Shown in pieces: positions 26,827-36,162 of a DNA stretch of 64,000 bases. Position numbers and translations under genes: made by a program. Under the pieces are notes generated by a model that was not told where the DNA came from, did no database searches, and was given only the letters and a program-made list of their open reading frames with translations. Source of the DNA: Bacteroidales bacterium (lineage in GTDB: Bacteria > Bacteroidota > Bacteroidia > Bacteroidales > UBA932); contig JAFVAU010000025.1 in the NCBI GenBank assembly GCA_017480345.1, positions 1-64,000 of the forward strand, written 5' to 3'. Each line of letters starts with the position of its first letter. The stretch's first letter is position 1.

Positions 26827-28796
26827 TCCACAAAACTCATCTCTTCAAGGAGGTAGTCCGCGTGGCCTATCTCCTTGATGGTAAATAGGATGTAGCGCAC
26901 GTCCAAGGAGATGTTGCGGCAGATTTCGGGGTCAAAGATGAGGTCGCTCATGGTGCCTTCCCACACGCGGTCGAAGTTGATGCCTATCAGGTTTCCCTCT
27001 GCGTTGAGCACCGGGCTGCCGGAGTTGCCGCCGGTGGTGTGGTTGGTGGCCAGGAAGCACACGGGCTGGTTCTCATAGCCGCCCCGGGCATAGATGTCCC
27101 GGAGGGTCTGCGGGATGTTGTAGTCGAAAATCTCCGGATTGTCCTTCTCGATGATTCCCCGGAGGGTGGACACGGGATGGTAGTAGATGGCATCGGCCGG
27201 CCGATAGCCCTCCACATGCCCATACGCCACCCGCAGGGTAAGGTTGGCGTCCGGATAGAAGGTCTTCTCCCGCTCGAACTCCATCTGTCCCTGCATGTAA
27301 TCCCGGTACAGCAGGTTCAGGGAGGCGGAGAAGGCCGATACCTGGGGCACCAGCTTCTGCTGGAAATGCGCTTCCAGGGCTTCTGCCAATTCCTTCGCCT
27401 CTGTCTCCGAGGCGAAGACGGCATCCCGCCAGGCCTCCATGGTGCCGTACTGGGCCCGTTTCTGGAGGAAATAGGCCGGCTTGTAGTCGTCTTCCAGGGC
27501 TTTGTCAAAAGCGCTCATCAGGGCCACGAAGGTTTCCCGGTCGATGGGCTCGTAATAGTCTTTCGGGTCTCCGCCCCGGCCGCGGGCCATCTGCAGTTTC
27601 TCGATGACGCGGACCGTCTCGTTGTAGTATTCGTAGGCGCGGTAGATGGGGTTGCGGGCGGCATAGACAGCGGCAAGGCGGCCCGTGAGCCCCTCGTAGC
27701 GGGTTCCGCGGGCCCATTCTTCGAATCGGCCTTCATAGTCCTGCTTCACGGGGACGATGCGGTTCTTGCGAAGGCCCTTCTCCTCTCCCTGCCACTTTTT
27801 CCAGGCATTGGCCACACCGGCATACTTGCTGGAATACTGGATGCGCACGGCCTGGCTCCGGTCCATGTACTTCTTCATGATATTCAGCCGGGTGGTGCGG
27901 AGGGCAATCTTCTCAGGATCAGACACATCCTGGATATAACGTACGGCCTCCGAATGCACGTACTCCTGCGTGGAGCCCGGGCAGCCGTAGACGAAGGTAA
28001 AGTCTCCTTCCTTCACGCCCGCACGGGAGATTTTCAAAGACTTTTTGGGCCGATAAGGCACGTTGGCTTCGTCATAATCGGCCGGCATGTTGTCCGCTCC
28101 TGCATAGATGCGGAAGATGGAGAAGTCTCCGGTATGGCGGGGCCACATCCAGTTGTCCGTCTCTCCGCCGAACTTGCCGATGGAAGACGGCGGGGCACCC
28201 ACCAGCCGCACGTCCCGGTATTCGCGGAACACGAAGAGGAAGTACTGGTTGCCGTAGTAGAGGGCCTCCACGCTGGCTTTCAGTCCCTGGCCGCCGCTCA
28301 CAGCCTGCTCGCGCAGCTTGGCGGCATTCTTTTTCACCAGGGCCTGGCGCTGCTCCTCATCCATCTTGGCGGGCTTGTAGCCTTTGAGCACCAGCGCCGT
28401 CACATCCTCCATCCTTTCCAAAAAGCGGACGGTGAGGCCGGGATTGGGCAGTTCATCGGCCCGGGAAAGGGCCCAGAAGCCGTCCTTGAGGTAATCGTGC
28501 TCCACGGAGGAATGCTTCTGGATGTAGCCGTAACCGCAGTGGTGGTTGGTGAAAAGGAGGCCTTCGTCGCTCACCAGTTCGCCGGTGCAGCCGCTTCCGA
28601 ACAGCACCACGGCATCCTTGAGGGAAGCCTGGTTCACGCTGTAGATGTCTTCGGCACTCAGTTTGAAGCCCTTGGCCTGCATGTCCCCGATGCGCTGGGA
28701 GATGAGGGCGGGAAGCCACATGCCTTCGTCGGCCTTCAGGGGCTGGAATGCGGCTATAAGGAGGGCCGCTGCAAGAATATGTTTTTTCATCTTCAT
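26823..28796 (-). CDS. S46-family dipeptidyl-peptidase (DPP7/DPP11 type)
   Basis: Exported serine exopeptidase of about 657 residues that would remove dipeptides from oligopeptides in the periplasm. A signal peptide starts MKKHILAAALLIAAFQPLKA. The catalytic His lies in LFTNHHCGYG (near residue 84) and the Ser in TGGNSGSPVLN (near 592). DEGMWLPALISQRI is the usual mature N-terminus. ATGs at 28796 and 28790 are 6 bases apart; an ORF start at 28928 is excluded because it precedes the signal peptide and lies in the GH28 gene. Specificity (acidic or bulky) is not determined. Confidence 0.92.
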   Translation of the reverse strand: MKMKKHILAAALLIAAFQPLKADEGMWLPALISQRIGDMQAKGFKLSAEDIYSVNQASLKDAVVLFGSGCTGELVSDEGLLFTNHHCGYGYIQKHSSVEHDYLKDGFWALSRADELPNPGLTVRFLERMEDVTALVLKGYKPAKMDEEQRQALVKKNAAKLREQAVSGGQGLKASVEALYYGNQYFLFVFREYRDVRLVGAPPSSIGKFGGETDNWMWPRHTGDFSIFRIYAGADNMPADYDEANVPYRPKKSLKISRAGVKEGDFTFVYGCPGSTQEYVHSEAVRYIQDVSDPEKIALRTTRLNIMKKYMDRSQAVRIQYSSKYAGVANAWKKWQGEEKGLRKNRIVPVKQDYEGRFEEWARGTRYEGLTGRLAAVYAARNPIYRAYEYYNETVRVIEKLQMARGRGGDPKDYYEPIDRETFVALMSAFDKALEDDYKPAYFLQKRAQYGTMEAWRDAVFASETEAKELAEALEAHFQQKLVPQVSAFSASLNLLYRDYMQGQMEFEREKTFYPDANLTLRVAYGHVEGYRPADAIYYHPVSTLRGIIEKDNPEIFDYNIPQTLRDIYARGGYENQPVCFLATNHTTGGNSGSPVLNAEGNLIGINFDRVWEGTMSDLIFDPEICRNISLDVRYILFTIKEIGHADYLLEEMSFVD

Positions 28797-28812
28797 ACGG
28801 ATTTGTACAATA

Positions 28813-30144
28813 CTAATTGCCGTCAAATGTGGTAAGTGCCACACGTTCCAGTTTGACCATGGCCGGATCGGAAACGTGAAGGCCTTTTTCGTCATAGAAG
28901 AAGGTGGCGTCCCGGATGGTGATGTCATGAATCATCTCCAGGGTGCCCGAAGCCTTGATGGCCGTGCTGCAGCCCCGGCACACGATGCGTTCCATCACAA
29001 TGTCCTGAAACTCCGGAACGAAGGCCTTGGTCTTGGCGGCCTCCCGGTCTTCGTAACCGGCGGCCTTGTCGGCATAAGTGGTCTCGAACACCACCGCCTG
29101 GTCCTTGATATCGGCCATGTAGATATCGCTGATGCGGATGTTGCGGGTGACGCCGCCGCGCTCCGGGGCGCTCTTGAAACGAAGCCCCGTATCCGTGCCG
29201 ATAAAGGTATTGTGGCGCACGACGATGTCTTCCATGCCGCCGCTGAACTCGGAGCCTATCACGAAGCCGCCATGGGCGTGGTACACGGTGTTGTACTCGA
29301 TGACGATGTTCTTGCAGGGGCCGTCCTTGAGGGCCTTGGCGCCCGCACCGGCCTTGAGGCAGATGCCGTCATCCCCCACATCCACGGTGCAGCGGGTTAT
29401 GAGCACGTTCCGGCAGTTCATGATGTCTATGCCGTCTCCGTTCTGGGCATTCCAGGGGCAGCGTACCTTTACGTTGGCAATGGTTACGTCCGTGCAGCGC
29501 TGGGGCACCAGGTGGAATTTGGGAGAGTTCTGCAGGGTCACATCCTTCACCGTCACCCGGGTGCAGTCCGTGAAACGCACCATATTGGCGCGCATCTTCT
29601 CCTGGCTGCGGGCGTCGGGGGCGATGTTCGGGTAGTTTTTAAGGTCGAAGGGATACCACAGGCTGCCATCCTCCGTCACGGTTCCGCCCTTCTTCAGGAA
29701 TTCCTTCCACTCCGCATCGCTCACTTTGACACGTTTGACGGGTCCCCACCAGCTGCCGTTCCCGTCAATGATGCCTTCTCCGGAAATCATGACGTCGTGC
29801 CGCTTGGAGGCCGTCAGGGCCGGCTTCACGGAACCGTCCTTCAAAAACTCCTCCTTGTTGGGAGAGAAGAGGATAACGGCACCCCGCTCCAGGTGCAGGT
29901 CTATGCAGTCCTTGAGCGAGATGGGCCCGGTAAGGTACAAGCCTTCCGGTACGTTGAGATGGCCGCCACCCTGCTTGGAAAGGGCGCTGATGGCCTTGGC
30001 AAAGGCCTGGGTATTGGACGTGACGCCGTCCCCCACGGCATCGAAGTCTGCCAGGGACACACTCCGCTCCGGAATTTGGGCAAGGTCCTGGGCCGATGCA
30101 GTGAAGCCGCAGAAAAGGGCCAAAAGAGTAAAGAATCGTTTCAT
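28813..30144 (-). CDS. Polygalacturonase-type glycoside hydrolase, GH28
   Basis: A secreted protein of 443 residues (signal MKRFFTLLALFCGFTASAQ) with a right-handed beta-helix. GH28 features are NGDGID (about 234), GDDGICLKAG (about 255), HAHGGFVIGSE (about 287) and RFKS (about 321), giving the acidic catalytic residues plus the Arg-Lys pair. Bacterial GH28 act on pectin or rhamnogalacturonan. It is cotranscribed with the S46 peptidase (16 bases apart), an unusual pairing of polysaccharide and peptide degradation. A TTG at 30153 lies in the -7 box, so 30144 is the start. Confidence 0.9.
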   Translation of the reverse strand: MKRFFTLLALFCGFTASAQDLAQIPERSVSLADFDAVGDGVTSNTQAFAKAISALSKQGGGHLNVPEGLYLTGPISLKDCIDLHLERGAVILFSPNKEEFLKDGSVKPALTASKRHDVMISGEGIIDGNGSWWGPVKRVKVSDAEWKEFLKKGGTVTEDGSLWYPFDLKNYPNIAPDARSQEKMRANMVRFTDCTRVTVKDVTLQNSPKFHLVPQRCTDVTIANVKVRCPWNAQNGDGIDIMNCRNVLITRCTVDVGDDGICLKAGAGAKALKDGPCKNIVIEYNTVYHAHGGFVIGSEFSGGMEDIVVRHNTFIGTDTGLRFKSAPERGGVTRNIRISDIYMADIKDQAVVFETTYADKAAGYEDREAAKTKAFVPEFQDIVMERIVCRGCSTAIKASGTLEMIHDITIRDATFFYDEKGLHVSDPAMVKLERVALTTFDGN

Positions 30145-30149
30145 ACTTT

Positions 30150-30158
30150 CCAAAGATA
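30150..30158 (-). promoter_or_regulatory. -7 box of the GH28 operon
   Basis: The minus strand reads TATCTTTGG, ending 5 bases before the ATG at 30144. Confidence 0.5.
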
Positions 30159-30190
30159 CGCAATCTTTTGCGAAGAAGCGAAATTTAGGT

Positions 30191-30199
30191 TAACTTTGT
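30191..30199 (+). promoter_or_regulatory. -7 box of the UvrD-like helicase gene
   Basis: TAACTTTGT ends 4 bases before the ATG at 30204, again implying almost no leader. Confidence 0.5.
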
Positions 30200-30203
30200 G
30201 GAT

Positions 30204-32336
30204 ATGACCGACCTTTTCCAAGGGCTTAACAGCCGCCAAAAAGAGGCCGTAGAGGCCACCGAGGGGCGCATCCGCGTAGTTGCGGGGGCGGGCACGGGAA
30301 AAACCAAGGCCCTCACCCACCGCTACGCGTACCTGGTGAATGTCCTGGGCATAGACCCGGCCAACCTGCTGTGCCTCACCTTTACCAACAAGGCGGCGGC
30401 CGAAATGCGAAACCGCATTGCCGCCATGGTGCACAGCGGAGACTACAACGACTTTGTGTGCACCCTGCACGGCTTCTGCGTCAAGTTCCTCCGCAAGGAA
30501 ATCTACCGCATCGGATTTCCCAAATCCTTCACCGTCCTGGACGAGGAAGACAGCAAGGCCATTGCCAAGCAGGCCATGGACGAGCTGGGGCTCAAGCGCA
30601 CGGAAAAGACGGTGAAGCAGTTCCTGGATGCCATCGGCACGGAAAAAGCCCTCAACGGCTATATCCAGACGTACATGCTGCCGGGCAGCGTGATTTCAGA
30701 CGAGATGCGCCGCACCTCCCGGCTGGCGGGCTATGTGAGCCGCCAGATGAAGAACTATGCGCTGGACTTTGACGACCTCATGAACGTGACCAAGTACATC
30801 CTGGACCGTTTTCCCGATGCCTGCGAGGAGTGGCAGACCAAGCTCAACTACATCATGGTGGACGAGGCCCAGGACTGCAACCTGGACGACTGGGACCTCA
30901 TCGAGCGCCTGAGCGCCAGGCACCGGAACCTCTTCATCGTGGGAGACCCGGACCAGGCCATTTACGAGTGGCGCGGCGCCCGGCCGGACCTTTTCGTGAA
31001 CTTTGCCGCGGACAAAACCATCGTCCTGGACGAGAATTACCGCAGTACCCCGCGCATCCTGGACGTGGCCAACTGCGTCATTTCCAATAACCAGAACCGC
31101 ATCCCCAAGGACCTGTTCACCCGCAAGCCGGAGGGTAAGGCTGTGATTCACTTCCACGGCAAGAGCGAGAAAGAAGAGACGGAATGGATTGTCTCCCAGA
31201 TCCGCCTCCTGCTGGAGGGCGGCGCCCGCGTAAGCGACGTGGCCATCCTCTACCGCAGTTCCTACCAGTCCCGCGCCCTGGAGCAGGAGCTCCTGAACGC
31301 CCACCTGGAATACACCATCTGGGGCGGCACGCGCTTTTTCGAGCGGCGGGAAATCAAGGACGCCCTCAGTTACCTGCGGCTGGTTAACAATCAGGACGAC
31401 GACCTCTCCTTCGAGCGCATCATCAACGTGCCTTCCCGCAAGCTGGGCCGCAAATTCCTGGACGGCATAAGGGCCCTGGCCGATGAGAAGGGCATATCCC
31501 TCTACAGCGCCCTGCAACTGGACGGGGATGCCAAATCGGCCCCCTTTGTGGAACTCATTGAAGACGCCAAGCAGTTTGCCCTGGAGAACCGCGTGAGCGA
31601 CCTGCTGAACCGCCTGCTGGACCGCTCCGGCTATAAGAGAATGGTGCGCGAAGACCAGGACGAAGACCGCCTGGAGAACCTGGACGAGCTCCTTTCCAGC
31701 ATCCGCTTTTACGAGAGCGTCCGCACCCCGGAAGAGAGCACCCTGGCCGATTACCTGCAGGACATCGCCCTCTACACCAACGACGACCATCGCAAGGACA
31801 CCCCCACCGTCAAACTGATGACCATCCACCAGGCCAAGGGACTGGAATTCCCCTATGTCTTTGTCACAGGCCTGTCAGAGGGTGTTTTTCCCAATATGCG
31901 CAGCATCCGCGAAGGCAAGAAAAACGGCGAAGAAGAGGAGCGGCGGCTCATGTACGTGGCCATCACCCGTGCGGAGAAAGCGCTGTTTCTCACCGAGTCC
32001 GAAGGCTTCAACATCTCCACCAAGATGAGCAAGTACCCCTCCCGCTTCCTGGCCGAAATCAAGCAGAATCTGGTGGTCACGGAAGGCGTTGTGCCAGAGG
32101 AGCTTTGGAAGGGCACCCGGGGGCTCACCCATGTGCTGGACCAGGAGGACTTCAGTGCCGAGCGCGCCGCCTACGTCTCCCCCTTCCAAGTGGGCGATAC
32201 CGTCACCCACCCCGTCTTCGGGGAAGGCGTCATCGTGGGCGCCAACAAAGACTACAGCAGTTTTGACGTCCAGTTTGACTCCGGCGCCATCCGCACCCTC
32301 CGCTCCGGCTTCCTCTCCCAGGCGGATTTACCGTAA
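30204..32336 (+). CDS. UvrD/PcrA-type superfamily 1 DNA helicase
   Basis: 3'-5' DNA helicase of 710 residues with all SF1A motifs: Walker A VVAGAGTGKT (about 26-35), FTNKAAAEM, DFDDLM, IMVDEAQDCNLDDW, GDPDQAIYEWRGA, ENYRS, LMTIHQAKGLEFPYVF and YVAITRAEKALFL. The C-terminus has the FQVGDTVTHPVFGEGVIVG barrel seen in PcrA/UvrD, a contact for RNA polymerase. There is no nuclease domain. The GTG two codons earlier lies in the promoter, so the ATG was chosen. Confidence 0.93.
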   Translation: MTDLFQGLNSRQKEAVEATEGRIRVVAGAGTGKTKALTHRYAYLVNVLGIDPANLLCLTFTNKAAAEMRNRIAAMVHSGDYNDFVCTLHGFCVKFLRKEIYRIGFPKSFTVLDEEDSKAIAKQAMDELGLKRTEKTVKQFLDAIGTEKALNGYIQTYMLPGSVISDEMRRTSRLAGYVSRQMKNYALDFDDLMNVTKYILDRFPDACEEWQTKLNYIMVDEAQDCNLDDWDLIERLSARHRNLFIVGDPDQAIYEWRGARPDLFVNFAADKTIVLDENYRSTPRILDVANCVISNNQNRIPKDLFTRKPEGKAVIHFHGKSEKEETEWIVSQIRLLLEGGARVSDVAILYRSSYQSRALEQELLNAHLEYTIWGGTRFFERREIKDALSYLRLVNNQDDDLSFERIINVPSRKLGRKFLDGIRALADEKGISLYSALQLDGDAKSAPFVELIEDAKQFALENRVSDLLNRLLDRSGYKRMVREDQDEDRLENLDELLSSIRFYESVRTPEESTLADYLQDIALYTNDDHRKDTPTVKLMTIHQAKGLEFPYVFVTGLSEGVFPNMRSIREGKKNGEEEERRLMYVAITRAEKALFLTESEGFNISTKMSKYPSRFLAEIKQNLVVTEGVVPEELWKGTRGLTHVLDQEDFSAERAAYVSPFQVGDTVTHPVFGEGVIVGANKDYSSFDVQFDSGAIRTLRSGFLSQADLP

Positions 32337-32344
32337 TTTTTCCG

Positions 32345-32353
32345 TATCTTTGC
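32345..32353 (+). promoter_or_regulatory. -7 box of prfB
   Basis: TATCTTTGC, an exact match 9 bases after the helicase stop, ends 5 bases before the prfB ATG. Confidence 0.6.
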
Positions 32354-32358
32354 AACTT

Positions 32359-33501
32359 ATGACCACTTTAGAACAGATAAAGGACTTGCAGGAGCGCCTG
32401 AGCACCCTTCTCTCTTGCCTGGACATTGAAGGCAAGCGGAAGGACGTGGCCGCCAAGACAGAAGAAACCCTGGCGCCGGACTTCTGGGGAGACCCCAAGG
32501 CCGCCGAAGCCTTCCTCAAGAAACTTTCCGGCATCAAGAGCTGGGTAACAGACTTCGACAAAGCCAAAGGAAACGTGGAAGACCTGGAAGTCCTCTACGA
32601 TTTTGCCAAGGACAGCCTCTCCGGGGCCGATGACGAAGCCGTGGAGACCGCCGAGAGCAAGGAGCTGGATGCAGCCTTTGCATCGGCCACCCAGGCCGTG
32701 GAAGCCCTGGAACTCCGCAACATGCTGGGAAACGAAGGAGACAACCTGGGCGCCGTGCTCACCATCAACTCCGGCGCCGGCGGCACCGAGGCCAACGACT
32801 GGAGTTCCATGCTCATGCGCATGTACCTCCGCTGGGGAGAAAGGAACGGCTACAAGATGACGGTCACCTCCCTGCTGGAAGGCGAAGAAGCCGGCATCAA
32901 GAGCGCCACCATCGAGGTGGAAGGAGACTACGCCTACGGCTACCTGAAGGCGGAGAACGGCGTGCACCGTCTGGTGCGCATCTCCCCCTTCAACGCCCAG
33001 GGAAAGCGCCAGACCACCTTCTCCAGCGTATTCGTATATCCCCTGGTGGACGACACCATCCACATTGAGATAAACCCCTCGGACCTGGAGTGGGACACCT
33101 TCCGCAGCGGCGGCCACGGCGGCCAGAACGTGAACAAGGTGGAAACCGGCGTCCGCGTGCGCCACATCCCTTCCGGCATCATGGTGGAAAACACCGAGAC
33201 CCGTAGCCAGCAGGACAACCGCCAGCGCGCCCTCCTCATCCTGAAATCCCGCCTCTACGACATTGAACTGAAGAAGCGCCAGGAAAAGCAGGCCGAGTTG
33301 GAAGGCCAGAAAAAGCGCATCGAGTGGGGTTCCCAGATCCGCAACTACGTCCTCCACCCCTACAAACTGGTGAAAGACCTCCGCACCGGCTACAACACGG
33401 CCGACACCCAGGGCGTGCTGGACGGAGATTTGAACGAATTCATGAAGACCTATCTGATGGGCAAGGGCGCCGCGGTCACGGACCCTGACGACCTGGACTA
33501 A
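32359..33501 (+). CDS. prfB: Peptide chain release factor 2, single uninterrupted frame
   Basis: Recognises UGA and UAA stops and releases the peptide. The protein has 380 residues with the GGQ loop in RSGGHGGQNVNK (Gln near 256) and the codon-reading SPF in VRISPFNAQGKR (about 209). Most bacteria make RF2 by a +1 frameshift at an in-frame UGA near codon 25. Here that place reads LSCLDIEG with a plain CTG GAC and no stop, so the autoregulatory frameshift is absent. The start at 32359 sits right after the -7 box. Confidence 0.95.
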   Translation: MTTLEQIKDLQERLSTLLSCLDIEGKRKDVAAKTEETLAPDFWGDPKAAEAFLKKLSGIKSWVTDFDKAKGNVEDLEVLYDFAKDSLSGADDEAVETAESKELDAAFASATQAVEALELRNMLGNEGDNLGAVLTINSGAGGTEANDWSSMLMRMYLRWGERNGYKMTVTSLLEGEEAGIKSATIEVEGDYAYGYLKAENGVHRLVRISPFNAQGKRQTTFSSVFVYPLVDDTIHIEINPSDLEWDTFRSGGHGGQNVNKVETGVRVRHIPSGIMVENTETRSQQDNRQRALLILKSRLYDIELKKRQEKQAELEGQKKRIEWGSQIRNYVLHPYKLVKDLRTGYNTADTQGVLDGDLNEFMKTYLMGKGAAVTDPDDLD

Positions 33502-33503
33502 AA

Positions 33504-33535
33504 AAGAAATCCGAGCCTTGCGGCCCGGATTTCTT
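33504..33535. terminator. Bidirectional terminator after prfB
   Basis: Arms AAGAAATCCG (33504-33513) and CGGATTTCTT (33526-33535) around a 12-base loop, flanked by A and T runs, serve the convergent prfB and DUF6515 genes. Confidence 0.8.
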
Positions 33536-33536
33536 A

Positions 33537-34907
33537 TTATCTGTAAACGTTGTACTGATTGTACAGGTTCCCGTACATCTGCCCCAGCACCTCCAGGTAG
33601 GGTTCTCCCTCGAAGACGGTGGTGCGGAACACGGTGTTGTCCACCAGGTAGTACTCGATACCGCCCATCACGATGATCTCGTAGTCGTCCGGGAGCGATG
33701 TAACCAGGGCGCCCGCAGGAGGGACGATGGTGGTGTACACGCCGGAGGCGGAAACGGTATAGAACACGCCGTCCTGGTAGAAGTAATCTGCATTGGCGTA
33801 GGCGTAGCTCTGCACCAGGCCCAGCTTGTTGGCCAGCTCGTAAGCAGAGAGGGCTCTGTTGGAGTTGATGGCGTAATTGGAGTTGCGGGCGATGATGCGG
33901 GCGTTCTGCTGGGCAATGATCAGGTTCTGCCGGGCAATCACGTTATAGTAGTCGAACACACTCTCGTAGGTACGGTAGGTGTCGTAATAGTAGGCGAAGC
34001 GCAGGGTCCTGAGGATGGCCCTGTCAATGATCGCCTCCAGCGGAGTGCCGAAGGGAGGACGGCATACCACATAAGCTCCGCCGAAAGGCCGATAATAGAT
34101 GCCGTTGTAGTAATAGTAGTCCATTCCCCAGTGGCTGATACGGCGCCAGGAAGGAGGTAGGGCATGGATGCGGTAGCCATAGTAGTGAGGGTGGTCTCCC
34201 CAGAAGTAACCGGGGCGGTCCCAGGCCATGGGGTCCCGCTGACGCGGAGGTACGCGGTACATGTTGTGGCGGTCATCCACGCGGATGTCGTCGTGGTAGC
34301 GGTAGTTGTAACCGGCATCGCGGTAAATCTCCTGGTTTCCGGCGGCAGGATCTGCAACGGCAGTGCCGCTGAGGCCGCTGCGGCTCACGTTGGAAGCACG
34401 CACGGTGGCGCCGGAACGCTCCTGGGTCTGGGGCTGAGGCTGGACCACGGTGCCTTGTGCGGCACGGGTAGTGGTACCCTCCACGGAGGAGCGGGTGGTG
34501 CCGGAGCTGCGCACGGTGGCACCGGAGGAACTCCGGGTGGTTGCGCTGCTGCCGGAACTGCGAACAGTGGAACTGCCGGAAGAACGGGTAGTGGAAGAAC
34601 TGCCGGAAGAGCGCACGGTACCGGAACTGCTCCGGGTGGTGGAACTGCTGCCGGAAGAGCGGGTGGCGGAAGAGCTTCCGCTGCTTCTGCGGTTGTCCTG
34701 CTGCACGGAAGAACTCCGGGTGGAGCTGCTGCCCGAAGAACGGGTAGAGGAACTGCTGCCGGAGCTGCGGGTGGTGGAACCGCTCTGCTGGCTGGAAGAG
34801 GAACTGCCGGAGCTACTGCTCCGACGGGTCTGTGCAGTCATATCGGGTGCCACGAGCATGGCAAGGGCCAGCATCATGGAAGCTGCAAATGTCATAAACC
34901 TTCTCAT
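33537..34907 (-). CDS. Secreted Ser/Arg-repeat protein with DUF6515-like C-terminus
   Basis: A protein of 456 residues with a signal peptide (MRRFMTFAASMMLALAMLVAP...). Residues about 25-160 are low complexity, built from repeats of RSSGSSSTTRSSG-like units, and were probably produced by slippage. The C-terminal half is Tyr-rich with paired segments such as YYYNGIYYRPFGGAYVVCRP and YFYQDGVFYTVSASGVYTTIVPP, as in DUF6515 proteins. The basic, flexible arm could bind cell-wall polymer or LPS; that is inference. It is the third gene of the murI-namZ operon. The start at 34907 is set by the signal peptide. Confidence 0.7.
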   Translation of the reverse strand: MRRFMTFAASMMLALAMLVAPDMTAQTRRSSSSGSSSSSQQSGSTTRSSGSSSSTRSSGSSSTRSSSVQQDNRRSSGSSSATRSSGSSSTTRSSSGTVRSSGSSSTTRSSGSSTVRSSGSSATTRSSSGATVRSSGTTRSSVEGTTTRAAQGTVVQPQPQTQERSGATVRASNVSRSGLSGTAVADPAAGNQEIYRDAGYNYRYHDDIRVDDRHNMYRVPPRQRDPMAWDRPGYFWGDHPHYYGYRIHALPPSWRRISHWGMDYYYYNGIYYRPFGGAYVVCRPPFGTPLEAIIDRAILRTLRFAYYYDTYRTYESVFDYYNVIARQNLIIAQQNARIIARNSNYAINSNRALSAYELANKLGLVQSYAYANADYFYQDGVFYTVSASGVYTTIVPPAGALVTSLPDDYEIIVMGGIEYYLVDNTVFRTTVFEGEPYLEVLGQMYGNLYNQYNVYR

Positions 34908-34920
34908 AGCACTAAGTTTT

Positions 34921-36162
34921 TTAATGGTACATGTAATATTTGCCGGAAAACTGCCTGAAAGCCTCAACATCCTTGGACCAGGCGTCAACAATGTCCGCGA
35001 CTTTCATCCGCTTTCCAAACGCTATTCTCACATAATCCGTGCCACAAACCTTGTCCAGCATTCCGTAGCGCTTGAGCGGATAGGGGTTCTTGGCCGGATA
35101 AAGCTCGTTCACAGCCTGCAGTACATAAAACTGAATCAGGCTCACCGGGCATGCCTCGAAGTCCGTAAAGGCAAACTGGACGCCGTGCAGGAGCACATCC
35201 TTCTTGCTTCCGGAGATGGGCTTGTAATGGATGGTCCGGAACGCCACGCCGGGGATGTGATAGGAATTGAGCCGGTCCAGCAGTTTATCGGCATCCACCC
35301 AATCCGCCGCGAATGTCTCGAAGGGAATGGTATACCCCACGCCGCTGTTAAGCAGGCCGAACTCCCCGCCTATCCCGGAGGCGCCGTAGCACAGGGCGCT
35401 CTGCATGGAAGGGATGTTGGGAGAAGGCAGGATCCAGGGAAGCCCTGTGTCCTTATACAGCATATCCCGCCGCCAGCCCCGCATGGGAACCACGGTGAGG
35501 TTGCAGCGAAGCGGCTTCAGGTTACCCTTCTGCCCGCAGTTGAGCCCTTCTTCATTGATGAGCCGGGAGAGCTCCCCTACCGTAAGGCCATAGATGAACG
35601 GAATCTTGTACTGGCTCACGAAGGAATGGAAGCCGTCCCTCACCAGGCTGCCTTCCACCTTGTTGCCGCCCAGCGGATTGGGCCGGTCCAGCACCACCAC
35701 CTCTATCTTATTCTGCGCACAGGCCCGCATCACCAGGCCCAACGTGGAGATGAAGGTATAGCAGCGCACCCCCACGTCCTGGATGTCGTACACCATCACG
35801 TCAATGCCTTCCAGCATCTCGGCCGACGGCTCCCGCGTGGCTCCGTAAAGCGAATACACGGGAAGGCCGGTGCGGGGGTCTCTGGAATCGGCCACATGGT
35901 CTCCGGCATACACGTCTCCCCTCACCCCATGCTCCGGGCCGAAGAGAGCAACAAGATTCACCTCCGGGGCCTCATGCAGGATGTCGATGGTGCTGCGGAA
36001 ATGGCGGTCCACCCCGCTGGGATTGGTCACCAGACCCACCCTTTTCCCCAGAAGGGGCGCGAAGCCCTGCTCCTCAAGCACCTCCACGCCGGGCACCACC
36101 TGGGCCTGCAGCAGAAGGCCGCTCAACAGAAGAAGGGCCGATATAATAATCCGTCTTGTCAT
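34921..36162 (-). CDS. namZ: Exo-beta-N-acetylmuramidase, DUF1343
   Basis: A protein of 413 residues with a signal peptide. The family core reads GLVTNPSGVDR, NLVALFGPEHGVRGD, DIQDVGVRCYTFIST and VLDRPNPLGGNKVEG. DUF1343 was shown in Bacillus and in Tannerella to remove MurNAc from the non-reducing end of peptidoglycan fragments. Its ATG overlaps the murI stop by 3 bases (ATGA). Pairing with glutamate racemase points to wall synthesis and recycling. Confidence 0.88.
   Translation of the reverse strand: MTRRIIISALLLLSGLLLQAQVVPGVEVLEEQGFAPLLGKRVGLVTNPSGVDRHFRSTIDILHEAPEVNLVALFGPEHGVRGDVYAGDHVADSRDPRTGLPVYSLYGATREPSAEMLEGIDVMVYDIQDVGVRCYTFISTLGLVMRACAQNKIEVVVLDRPNPLGGNKVEGSLVRDGFHSFVSQYKIPFIYGLTVGELSRLINEEGLNCGQKGNLKPLRCNLTVVPMRGWRRDMLYKDTGLPWILPSPNIPSMQSALCYGASGIGGEFGLLNSGVGYTIPFETFAADWVDADKLLDRLNSYHIPGVAFRTIHYKPISGSKKDVLLHGVQFAFTDFEACPVSLIQFYVLQAVNELYPAKNPYPLKRYGMLDKVCGTDYVRIAFGKRMKVADIVDAWSKDVEAFRQFSGKYYMYH

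Noticed and set aside
28796..28928. N-terminal extension of the S46 peptidase
   Set aside because: It precedes the signal peptide and overlaps the end of the GH28 gene, so it is not translated as part of this protein.
34400..34830. Possible CRISPR-like repeats
   Set aside because: The repeats are short, irregular and in frame within a Ser/Arg-rich coding region, with no spacers of constant length and no cas genes.
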